A stretch of 64,000 nt of DNA from Flavivirga aquimarina. Lineage in GTDB: Bacteria > Bacteroidota > Bacteroidia > Flavobacteriales > Flavobacteriaceae. Positions 56,285 to 64,000 of the stretch are shown in pieces (position 1 is the first letter of the stretch; each line of letters opens with the position of its first letter). Made by a program: the position numbers and the translations under genes. Location of the stretch: assembly GCF_030540835.1 (NCBI RefSeq), contig NZ_JAUOEK010000131.1, forward strand, positions 26,519 through 90,518, read 5' to 3'. The notes beneath the pieces were generated by a model that searched no databases, was not told the origin of the DNA, and saw only the letters and a program-made list of their open reading frames with translations.

Positions 56285-57397
56285 TTGAAAAAAATAATCA
56301 TAAAATACATAAGCAATACGATAACAAATCTTGAGTTAGCAGCGCTTAAAGATTGGTTGAAGAAGAAGAAAAAAAATCAAAATACATTTGTACAATACAT
56401 AAGAGATTATTATTATGTTAATGTATTAATAAATAAACCAGATATTAATGCAGCCTATAAAAAATTATGGGGTACCATTAATCACAAAAAGAAACCAAAA
56501 CAAAGAATTTTACCTGTTTGGTATAAGTATGCTGCAGCTGCAGTGGTGCTACTCATGGTTTCACTATCGTATGTTTTTTATAAAAACCAGCAACCTACTG
56601 AGGTTTTAAATACTTTTGTAAAAACCGTTGAGCCTGGTGTAAATAAAGCATCGTTAACCCTTCATGATGGTTCTATTGTTACTTTAGAACAGGGACAAAT
56701 CTATGCATCTAATAAAGCTAGCAGTAATGGCAAAAAAATAATATATAACAAAATGGAAAGTGACGTAATTGTATATAATTATCTTACTATACCAAGAGGA
56801 GGTGAATTTCAAATAACCTTAGCTGATGGTACACAGGTATGGTTAAATTCTGAATCTAAATTAAAATACCCCATCGCATTTAAAAAAGGAGCACCTCGCC
56901 AAGTAGAACTTGTTTATGGTGAAGCTTATTTTGATGTGTCACCAAGTAAAAACCACAGTGGTGCAACTTTTAAAGTTATTTCTAATTTGCAAGAAGTAGA
57001 GGTATTAGGAACAGAATTTAATATAAAAGCTTACCAAGACGAAGCACATGTATATACTACTTTGGTTGACGGTAAAGTAACTGTAAGCAATGCAGCATTT
57101 AAAGAAAATTTAAGTATTAATCAGCAACCTATTTTAAGTGATACCACAGGAAATATAAAAATTAAAACCGTTAATGTTTACAATGAAACTGCTTGAGAAA
57201 AGGAACCTTTTTCTTTTAGAGGTAAACCTTTAAAAGACATTATGAAAGCGCTATCAAGGTGGTATGATGTAGACATCGTTTTTGAAAACAAAACACTTGA
57301 AACCATCAAATTTAATGGTGTTTTAAGTAAAAAAATGACCCTCGAAGAAATTTTAACACCCATTAAAAGAAATATAAACTTAAATTATAAAGTATAA
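56285..57397 (+). pseudogene. FecR anti-sigma factor interrupted by one in-frame TGA
   Basis: A TTG at 56285 gives M-K-K-I-I-I-K and a FecR chain: N-terminal sigma-binding helices, one membrane helix (AAAAVVLLMVSLSYVFY, about residues 79-95), the FecR domain (about 105-200, RGGEFQITLADGTQVWLNSESKLKYP) and then a stop, TGA at 57194-57196, after 303 aa. The same frame continues directly with EKEPFSFRGKPLKDIMKALS and on to TAA at 57395-57397, the standard C-terminal domain. At this place family members have Trp (A-W-K/E-x-G-x-F), so TGG to TGA at base 57196 explains it. The truncated product keeps sigma binding and the membrane helix but lacks the domain that contacts the transducer. Confidence 0.85.
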
Positions 57398-57485
57398 AGT
57401 ATATGACAAAAAAATAATTTTAGAATAAAAAAAGGGATAAAGTTTATACCTCTCACAGTACTCAAGCTTCATCCCTAAATACGTC

Positions 57486-57505
57486 TTAATTAATTAATTA
57501 ATTAA
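57486..57505 (+). repeat. TTAA x5 tract in the SusC leader
   Basis: Five tandem TTAA units end 18 bp before the SusC start codon. Such A/T-rich leaders are common where translation does not use Shine-Dalgarno pairing; repeat-number change could alter expression, which is not shown. Confidence 0.5.
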
Positions 57506-57523
57506 CTAACACATAACAAATTT

Positions 57524-60500
57524 ATGAAAATTAATTTCACTAAGGAGTTTTTCCTTTTCGAAAAAAAAACTCAAATTCTTATTATGAGAACAGCACTTTT
57601 ACTGTTTTGTTCTACAGTTTTTAGTTTTACACCAATAAATGTTATCTCTCAAAATGCTAAAATTGTAATTGATGAGGATAAAACTGTAACTGTCGATCAA
57701 ATCTTTGACATTCTCCAAGCACAAACAAACTACACTTTTATTTATCGTTCAGATATGTTTAAAGACTTCCCAGCTGTGCATTTAAAGAAAAGTATTATAA
57801 AGGCAAACGATTTGTTATCGTATGCTATTTCTAGTGACGATTATAGTTTTGAATTACTTAAAGACAATACAATTGTAATAGAAAAAAAGTCTGATGTTTC
57901 AAAAGCAATACAGGAAAAAATTACTGGACAAGTTACTGATGAAGCTGGTATACCTTTACCTGGGGTTACTATTGCTGTAAAAGGTACAAATACAGGAGTC
58001 ATTACAGATTTTGATGGCAGCTACTCTATTACTGTACCTAATACCAAGGCTATATTAGTGTTTACCAGTTTAGGTTACCAAACACAAGAAATAATGGTAG
58101 AGAATAAAACCGTTATAAATGTGTTAATGAAAGAGTCTTTGAATGAGTTAGATGAAATTATTGTAACAGGGTATCAAACAATATCTCGGGAAAGATCTAC
58201 TGGTTCATACTCTACAGTAAATTCTAAGAAAATTGAAAGTAAGGTTCAAACAAATATTTTAGCAAGACTTGAAGGAGCTATTGCTGGCTTTTCATTATAC
58301 AAAGGAACACCCGTTATTAGAGGAAGATCTACTCTTGTTGCTGATGAGGCTCCATTAGTTGTTGTAGATGATGTAGTTTATGAAGGGGATTTAGAATCTA
58401 TTAATCCTAGTGAAATTGAAAATGTTACTGTATTAAAAGATGCTACAGCTGCTTCAATTTACGGAGCTAGATCTGCAAACGGAGTTATTGTTATTACTAC
58501 AAAAGGAGGCGTTATAGGTAAACCTGAGTTTAGTTATTCATCTACTTTACAAATAACACCTCTACCAAACCGATCTTACGCAAACTTAATGTCGTCATCT
58601 GAATTTATTGATTACCAAATGTATATTTTCGATAATACGAATAATTCTCCCGGGCAAAACTCAAGATTGGCGTTAAACGAGGTAAATAGATTATTATACG
58701 ATAGAGAAGATGGAAATATTACAGAAGATTTTTTTAATTCAGAAATAAGTAGACTCAGAGGGTTAGATGGGTACGAACAAGTAGAAGATGAGTTATTAAA
58801 TAGTAAGATCACACAGCAACACAACCTTTCACTAAAAGGAGGTTCAGAAAAACACCAATACGCATTATCTCTAAACTTTCTAAGTACTGGATCTTATGAG
58901 AAAGACCGCTCTGTAGAACGAGTAGGAATTAATATGAAAAACAATTTTAAATTAGCCAATTGGTTCGATTTAGATTTAGGTATTATAGGTAGTTATAATA
59001 GTTATGATAACAATATTGGTATTTCTGGTATTACTTTATTAGGTTCATCGAGACTTCCTTACCAAGTGCTTAGAGATGAAAACGGAAATCCAGCTCAATG
59101 GGAGTATATTAAAAGTCTTACAGAGGTTGATAGACTTAATTCACTTGGTTTAATTGATGAGTCTTACTATCCTTTAAATGAGTTAGATACCCGTACACAA
59201 ACCTATACGAACCCTTACGTTAATATAAATATTGGGGCAAAATTTGATTTAACAGAATCGTTAAATTTACAGTTAAGAGGTCAAACAGAGATAGGTAGTT
59301 CTTCTTTGAAGGATTATTCGAGTATAGAAAATTATTTGGTTCGTAAAATGATAAATGATGCTTCTCAAATAGAGAATAACGTTATTTCTTATAACGTTCC
59401 TTATGGAGGGCAAGTTACCGAACAATATAGCAACCAGAAATCATATACTTTAAGAGCACAACTTAACTATACTAAGTTATTTGGGCAAAAACATGATGTA
59501 AACGTACTTGTGGGAGCAGAAAAAAGAAAAGCCACAAATACTTCAGGCGGATATAAGCGTTACGGATATGATGATACTAATTTATCTTTTAGTCCTATTG
59601 ATGAAGCAACTTTAAGTTCAAGCTTGATTTATGGAACAAACGCTTACAACGGAAGATATAGATTTACAGGAACTCAACCCGTTTATGTTGCTACAGATGA
59701 TAGGTATGTCTCTTTTTACGCAAATGGGGCTTATACCTTTGATAATAAACTAGGGTTTAATGCGAGTATTAGAATGGATCAATCTAACTTATTTGGTACA
59801 GACCCTAAATACCAATATCGTCCAATTTGGTCTGTAGGAGCAAATTATAATGTAAATACAGAAGCTATATCTTGGCTAGATAGACTAAAAGTTAGAGCTA
59901 CATATGGAATAAATGGTAATGTATATAAGCGAAGTGGGCCTTATATTATTTCTGAAGTTTCTCCTTTTGGCAATACTTATACTGGTGAAAAACAGGCATT
60001 CATAACTTCTCCACCAAATAAATCGTTACGATGGGAAAAAACGAATACCACTAATTTTGGTTTAGATTATAATTTATTTTCAAATAGAATATCTGGTAGT
60101 ATTGATATTTATAACAAGAATACTACCGACCTAATTGGAAGCATTGCAGCAGACCCTACCTTAGGCTGGGATGAAGTTGTAAGAAACTACGCTTCAATGA
60201 ACAATAAAGGTATTGAGTTTCAGGTGTACTCAAAAAATATTGATAATAAAGATTTTAAATGGCGTACCAGTTTTCTATTTAGTTATAACAAAAGTGAAAT
60301 AACAAAACTCAATACTTCAGACACAAGTGTAAGTTCATATTTTGGGCTACAAGCTAGAGAAGGAAAACCTTTTAATAGTATTTATAGTATTCGCTATGCC
60401 GGATTAGATGATACTGGCTCTCCTACAGCTTACAAGGCAGATGGTAGTATTGTAACCTCTCTAGGTGAATTAGTATCAGAAGATTTAGTGCATAAAGGCA

Positions 60501-61015
60501 CTTACAACCCGCCTTATCACATGTCTTTTTCTAATGAGATACAATATAAACAATTTGAACTTTCATTCCTTTTTATTTATTATGGAGGGCACGTTCAAAG
60601 AGATGTTGCTGCAGGGTTTTACCCAACGTATTCAAGACCTTATACTTTAAATAATAATTTAGATAGAATACATTTAAATTATTGGAAAGAACTTGGTGAT
60701 GAGGCCGATATTTACACCTCTCCGGCCTATAAGGCTACAAACGACAATACTACTGATTTATGGACATACGCTGATATACATGTTCAAAAAGCCGATTATA
60801 TTAAGTTAAGAAATATAGCCTTAGCTTATAGTTTACCAAAATCAGTATTAAACCAAATAAATATTTCTAGTTTGAAACTTTCTTTTGATGTACAAAACCC
60901 TTTGAGTTGGACAGCCAATAGAAATAACCTAGACCCTGAAGTTTGGGATGATCAAAATGGCAGAGGAACTGCCATTATGCCAACTTATACTTTTGGAATT
61001 AATTTAAACTTTTAA
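57524..61015 (+). CDS. SusC/RagA-type TonB-dependent outer-membrane transporter with STN signalling domain
   Basis: The protein has 1163 aa. Parts in order: signal peptide (about 1-42), STN domain (about 45-125, VTVDQIFDILQAQTNYTFIYR) that signals to FecR, a CarboxypepD_reg-like domain (about 135-210, GQVTDEAGIPLPGVTIAVKGTNTG), plug (LDEIIVTGYQ, PLVVVDDVVYEG, VLKDATAASIYGARSANGVIVITTKG) and a 22-strand barrel to the C-terminal aromatic residue (FGINLNF). It imports oligomeric nutrients using TonB energy. The STN domain makes it a transducer for the sigma/FecR pair. Substrate unknown. SusD follows after 5 bp. Confidence 0.95.
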   Translation: MKINFTKEFFLFEKKTQILIMRTALLLFCSTVFSFTPINVISQNAKIVIDEDKTVTVDQIFDILQAQTNYTFIYRSDMFKDFPAVHLKKSIIKANDLLSYAISSDDYSFELLKDNTIVIEKKSDVSKAIQEKITGQVTDEAGIPLPGVTIAVKGTNTGVITDFDGSYSITVPNTKAILVFTSLGYQTQEIMVENKTVINVLMKESLNELDEIIVTGYQTISRERSTGSYSTVNSKKIESKVQTNILARLEGAIAGFSLYKGTPVIRGRSTLVADEAPLVVVDDVVYEGDLESINPSEIENVTVLKDATAASIYGARSANGVIVITTKGGVIGKPEFSYSSTLQITPLPNRSYANLMSSSEFIDYQMYIFDNTNNSPGQNSRLALNEVNRLLYDREDGNITEDFFNSEISRLRGLDGYEQVEDELLNSKITQQHNLSLKGGSEKHQYALSLNFLSTGSYEKDRSVERVGINMKNNFKLANWFDLDLGIIGSYNSYDNNIGISGITLLGSSRLPYQVLRDENGNPAQWEYIKSLTEVDRLNSLGLIDESYYPLNELDTRTQTYTNPYVNINIGAKFDLTESLNLQLRGQTEIGSSSLKDYSSIENYLVRKMINDASQIENNVISYNVPYGGQVTEQYSNQKSYTLRAQLNYTKLFGQKHDVNVLVGAEKRKATNTSGGYKRYGYDDTNLSFSPIDEATLSSSLIYGTNAYNGRYRFTGTQPVYVATDDRYVSFYANGAYTFDNKLGFNASIRMDQSNLFGTDPKYQYRPIWSVGANYNVNTEAISWLDRLKVRATYGINGNVYKRSGPYIISEVSPFGNTYTGEKQAFITSPPNKSLRWEKTNTTNFGLDYNLFSNRISGSIDIYNKNTTDLIGSIAADPTLGWDEVVRNYASMNNKGIEFQVYSKNIDNKDFKWRTSFLFSYNKSEITKLNTSDTSVSSYFGLQAREGKPFNSIYSIRYAGLDDTGSPTAYKADGSIVTSLGELVSEDLVHKGTYNPPYHMSFSNEIQYKQFELSFLFIYYGGHVQRDVAAGFYPTYSRPYTLNNNLDRIHLNYWKELGDEADIYTSPAYKATNDNTTDLWTYADIHVQKADYIKLRNIALAYSLPKSVLNQINISSLKLSFDVQNPLSWTANRNNLDPEVWDDQNGRGTAIMPTYTFGINLNF

Positions 61016-61020
61016 AAATC

Positions 61021-62469
61021 ATGAAAAATCTTTATAAAATATTATTAGCATCATTAATTGGTATAGGTTTTTATTCTTGTGATGAGTATTTAGACGTAGT
61101 CCCAAAAGGATATACAATACCTAGTACATACGAAGATTTTGCTTTATTATTAAATTCTTCTTCAATTTCACAGCTATGGGACGTTGCAAATACTAATTAT
61201 CTTGCAGATGATGCAGAAAAAACTACCGATGAAAGTTTTCCTACCGGAGTTACTTTTGCGTGGAGTAGTGAGGCACAGAAAAACTATTACTATTTTAATT
61301 CAGGGCCAACACATCCAGATGGGGAAGAAGATCTATTTTACCCATCGGCTTATAGTCAAATTTATACATTTAATGTTGTTGTAAATAATATAATGGACGT
61401 AACGGATGCTACAGAAGAGAAAAAGAGTATAGTTAAAGCAGAAGCCTTGTTTGGTAGAGCGTATAATTATTTTAAATTAGTAACACTTTATGCAAAAGCT
61501 TACGACCCTGCTACTGCTAGCACAGACTTAGGAATGCCTATTGTATTAGATGAAGATATTAATGCAACCTACATTAGAAACTCTGTAGAAGAAGTTTACG
61601 AGCTAATTCTTAATGATTTATTAGAGGCTGCCCCTTTACTTGAAACATATGCTTCAAGTATATCGCACCCAACAAAATCTTCTGGTTATTTACTGTTGTC
61701 TAAAGTATATTTATTTATGGGCGACTTTGATAATGCTCTTAAGTATGCAAATTTAGCTTTAGAAAACAAAGCATCCTTTGAGTTGCAAGATTTAACGCAA
61801 TATTATGCTATTAATGGTGGTTGGTATGAAAGAATTATAGATTCAAGAACAGGCCAGCCAATGGAAGATATAGAAGATGTACCAGAAAACATGTACCTTA
61901 AAGCGTCTTTAATTGATTTTTCTTCAGGAGCACTAGTATCACAAGATTTATTAGATATTTATGAAAAAGATTTACCAAGCACATCTATTGATAAGCGTAG
62001 AGATTTATATTTAGCTACAGATAGCGTAATTATATATTCAGAAGCTTTATTTCCAGGTAGAACCATGTACGTTGCTAGTTTTCAAAGAAATGCAGGATTG
62101 ATGTTGTCTGATATATATCTTGTTTTAGCAGAAGCCGAAGCCAGAGTTGGTAGTAAAGACAAAGCTATGGAGTATATAAATTACCTTAGAGACTATAGAA
62201 TTACAAATAATGTGCCTTTAACAGCTGGAACAAATGAAGAAGCTTTAATAATGGCCTTAGAAGAAAGAAGGAGGGAATTTAGTTTTGTAGCAGACTTTAG
62301 GTTTCAAGACCTTAAAAGACTTAACACAGAACCTGCTTTTGCTAAAGACGTGGTTCATGTTCTAGATGGCGTTACATATACTTTGCCTTCAAATGATCCA
62401 AGATATATTTTACCGCTTCCAAATAGTGTTATAAACATTAATCCGGACATTCCTCAATACGACAGATAA
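61021..62469 (+). CDS. SusD/RagB-type nutrient-binding surface lipoprotein
   Basis: The protein has 482 aa with a lipoprotein signal (GFYSCDEYLDV). It shows the SusD pattern: the N-terminal cap YLDVVPKGYTIPSTYEDF, helical TPR-like units (EALFGRAYNYFKLVTLYAKAY), and the C-terminal conserved EERRREFSFVADFRFQDLKRL and YILPLPNSVININPDIPQY. It forms the lid of the SusC channel. Its partner gene is 5 bp upstream. Confidence 0.95.
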   Translation: MKNLYKILLASLIGIGFYSCDEYLDVVPKGYTIPSTYEDFALLLNSSSISQLWDVANTNYLADDAEKTTDESFPTGVTFAWSSEAQKNYYYFNSGPTHPDGEEDLFYPSAYSQIYTFNVVVNNIMDVTDATEEKKSIVKAEALFGRAYNYFKLVTLYAKAYDPATASTDLGMPIVLDEDINATYIRNSVEEVYELILNDLLEAAPLLETYASSISHPTKSSGYLLLSKVYLFMGDFDNALKYANLALENKASFELQDLTQYYAINGGWYERIIDSRTGQPMEDIEDVPENMYLKASLIDFSSGALVSQDLLDIYEKDLPSTSIDKRRDLYLATDSVIIYSEALFPGRTMYVASFQRNAGLMLSDIYLVLAEAEARVGSKDKAMEYINYLRDYRITNNVPLTAGTNEEALIMALEERRREFSFVADFRFQDLKRLNTEPAFAKDVVHVLDGVTYTLPSNDPRYILPLPNSVININPDIPQYDR

Positions 62470-62742
62470 ATAAAAAAAAACTTGAAACTAGACTATCCCC
62501 TTGGTATAAGTTAAGACTAAAACGGCACAGTACTGGCTTCGTCGAAAACATTACAAACCTTAGTTTTTAATAGTTTTTCGTTAAGCTTCGCTAAGTATCT
62601 TCAATATAAAATACATTTTATATTTCGATAATGCTCAATGTGGTAAAACAGAATAAGCCCCTTAACCTAATGAGATTGTAAGCAAGCTTAAGGATGTAAT
62701 TGGAAACTCTTACTTGAAGATTGAAGAATTTTTAGATAAAAC

Positions 62743-63153
62743 ATGAACAACACGAAAAAGACAAAAACTATAGCTATAGTTTTATTAACAGCATTATTAT
62801 TTTCTTTTGGAAAAAAACCTCATTATGTAATTAATGGGGTATTTAAAGGCGGCATAGGAAAACTACTCTTATTGGAAGATGTTTCAAATCAAAACACTAT
62901 TAAAATCATTGATTCTGTACATGTTGATACTAACGGTAAATTCACTTTTAAATGGCGCAATTTTTTAAAGAAAAATGACTATGTCGTTTGGGATCAGGCC
63001 TCTTCCTTAAATGAATGGAAATGCCCATCAGCAAAAATATTTTCAGTAACAACAATACCAGAAACTATCTTAATAGATAAAAATGGAGTAATAGCAGCTA
63101 GAGGTCTTAAAGGCAAGGAGCTGGAATTAAAAATTAAGGAACTATTATCGTAG
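62743..63153 (+). CDS. Internally deleted TlpA-like lipoprotein paralogue (no active-site Cys pair)
   Basis: The protein has 136 aa. Residues 26-70 (YVINGVFKGGIGKLLLLEDVS) match the DUF4369-type N-terminus of the next gene; residues 85-136 (IPETILIDKNGVIAARGLKGKELELKIKEL) match the C-terminal part of thioredoxin-like TlpA proteins. The whole middle, including the WCGPC region, is missing, while the frame is kept. The signal sequence lacks a lipobox Cys (FSFGKKP). It is probably a decaying tandem duplicate; a redox function is excluded by the missing cysteines. Confidence 0.75.
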   Translation: MNNTKKTKTIAIVLLTALLFSFGKKPHYVINGVFKGGIGKLLLLEDVSNQNTIKIIDSVHVDTNGKFTFKWRNFLKKNDYVVWDQASSLNEWKCPSAKIFSVTTIPETILIDKNGVIAARGLKGKELELKIKELLS

Positions 63154-63166
63154 AATAATTTAAATT

Positions 63167-64000
63167 ATGAGAAATATAGCAATCATTATAGTTACAGTAT
63201 TATTATTTTCATGTAACCAAAAAACACCTCAGTACACAATTAATGGAATTTTTAAAGACGGCATAGGAGAATTACTCATTTTAGAGGATGTTTCAGATAA
63301 ATATTCAATTAAAACTATAGACTCTATGCGTGTTGGTGCTAATGGAAATTTTTCATTTAACGGCCCTTCATTTGGAGAAATAAAAGAGGTTAGATTATCC
63401 ATAGCAGGAACTAGATTTAAAGACGAGATACTCATTGAGGATACCATTGTTAATGTAAATATTATACAAAAAGTCATTACAGAAAAATATACGAAGTCTA
63501 TTTTTAAAGTAGAAAGAAGTAAAGAAGATGCGTTATATGCTAAACTTAAAGCTAATTATAAAGAAAGAAGAACTATATGGGGAGGAAAAACAAACAAGCT
63601 AGTAGTAGCGAATAAAAAGGAGGAAATTGGTGATGAAGAGTTGGCAAAAGCATGTGAAAAATTAGACGTAGATTTTATTACCGAGATGTTAGATACGCTA
63701 TCCAATTATCCAAATAATTATGCAACTGCTTTTTATATAAAAAATTATATGTTAGGCTATGATCCGTTACCATCGGTTGAAGAAGCATTCAGTAATTTGA
63801 CTGATAATATAAAGAACTCAAAAGAAGCAACACCAATAACATCACGTTTAGAAGTCATAAAAAGATCATTTGTAGGCGGTACCCCTGATGATTTTTCCAT
63901 TCCTTCATTAGATGGAGGAGAAACTAGTTTGTATCAATACAGAGGTAAAGTATTGTTGATAGATTGTTGGGCAACTTGGTGTGGCCCCTGTATTAAGGAA
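63167..64000 (+). CDS. TlpA/ResA-like thiol-disulfide lipoprotein with DUF4369 domain (3' end outside window)
   Basis: The ATG at 63167 starts a frame that is still open at the last base; 278 residues are visible. A lipoprotein signal (LLFSCNQK) precedes a DUF4369-like domain (about 25-120, YTINGIFKDGIGELLILEDVSD) and a helical stretch; the thioredoxin-like domain begins about residue 240 (TPDDFSIPSLDGGETSLYQYRGK) and reaches the active site WATWCGPC with both cysteines. Such proteins are periplasmic reductases that often sit next to SusC/SusD pairs. It is the intact paralogue of the deleted gene at 62743. Confidence 0.9.
   Translation, partial: MRNIAIIIVTVLLFSCNQKTPQYTINGIFKDGIGELLILEDVSDKYSIKTIDSMRVGANGNFSFNGPSFGEIKEVRLSIAGTRFKDEILIEDTIVNVNIIQKVITEKYTKSIFKVERSKEDALYAKLKANYKERRTIWGGKTNKLVVANKKEEIGDEELAKACEKLDVDFITEMLDTLSNYPNNYATAFYIKNYMLGYDPLPSVEEAFSNLTDNIKNSKEATPITSRLEVIKRSFVGGTPDDFSIPSLDGGETSLYQYRGKVLLIDCWATWCGPCIKE

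Noticed and set aside
57398..57485. Loose inverted repeat (AGGGATAAAG and CTTCATCCCT) ahead of the SusC gene as a terminator or riboswitch
   Set aside because: The arms mismatch, the loop is long and no T-run follows; it does not match any riboswitch I know.

Overview
The window is AT-rich DNA from a Bacteroidota bacterium, most likely a Flavobacteriaceae member of marine or plant-polymer habit. The evidence is a SusC/SusD pair with an ECF sigma factor and FecR, a hybrid two-component regulator, two type IX secretion (T9SS) cargo proteins with near-identical C-terminal sorting tails, 6-bladed beta-propeller lipoproteins, and an almost complete absence of Shine-Dalgarno sequences. I see no tRNA, rRNA, CRISPR array or intact transposase.

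Region 1 (1-19938, plus strand) is a glucuronoxylan/xylose locus with an inositol flavour. It encodes an esterase/CE6 fusion, a PI-PLC-like lipoprotein, a GH115 alpha-glucuronidase, a metallophosphoesterase, a hybrid two-component regulator, myo-inositol oxygenase, a sodium/solute symporter, a GntR-type regulator, xylulokinase, xylose isomerase and a second symporter. A perfect 44-bp palindromic terminator closes it at 19977-20020. Polymer hydrolysis would feed xylose into xylA/xylB, while GH115 and myo-inositol oxygenase both converge on glucuronate.

Region 2 (20039-22061, minus strand) holds a small membrane protein, two rhodanese proteins and a decayed methyltransferase.

Region 3 (22096-43001, minus strand) is the most interesting part. 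It is a long gene train built around three genes for NVEALA-like exported peptides, which share an almost identical leader but have unrelated C-terminal parts with 4, 6 or 8 cysteines. Each is followed by a 6-bladed beta-propeller lipoprotein. Around them sit a dedicated signal peptidase I, GT-C and GT2 glycosyltransferases, a thioredoxin-like lipoprotein, a periplasmic adaptor, two different RND permeases and a TolC-type channel. The train carries scars of cassette duplication: a fused RND-start/adaptor-end pseudogene, two relics of the GT2 gene tail, a 0.4-kb direct repeat and a peptide gene whose ATG has become ATA. I infer a peptide maturation and export system, or a peptide-sensing system; its function is unproven.

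Region 4 (43608-46060, plus strand) has a GT2 enzyme, a GT-C remnant and an intact GT-C enzyme. Region 5 (46614-54873, minus strand) has an unrecognised protein followed by two large T9SS-secreted proteins, one CotH/lamin-tail and one BspA-like LRR/LamG. Region 6 (55526-64000) is a TonB-dependent uptake locus: ECF sigma, FecR interrupted by one nonsense codon, SusC, SusD, an internally deleted TlpA-like gene and its intact paralogue, which runs off the window.
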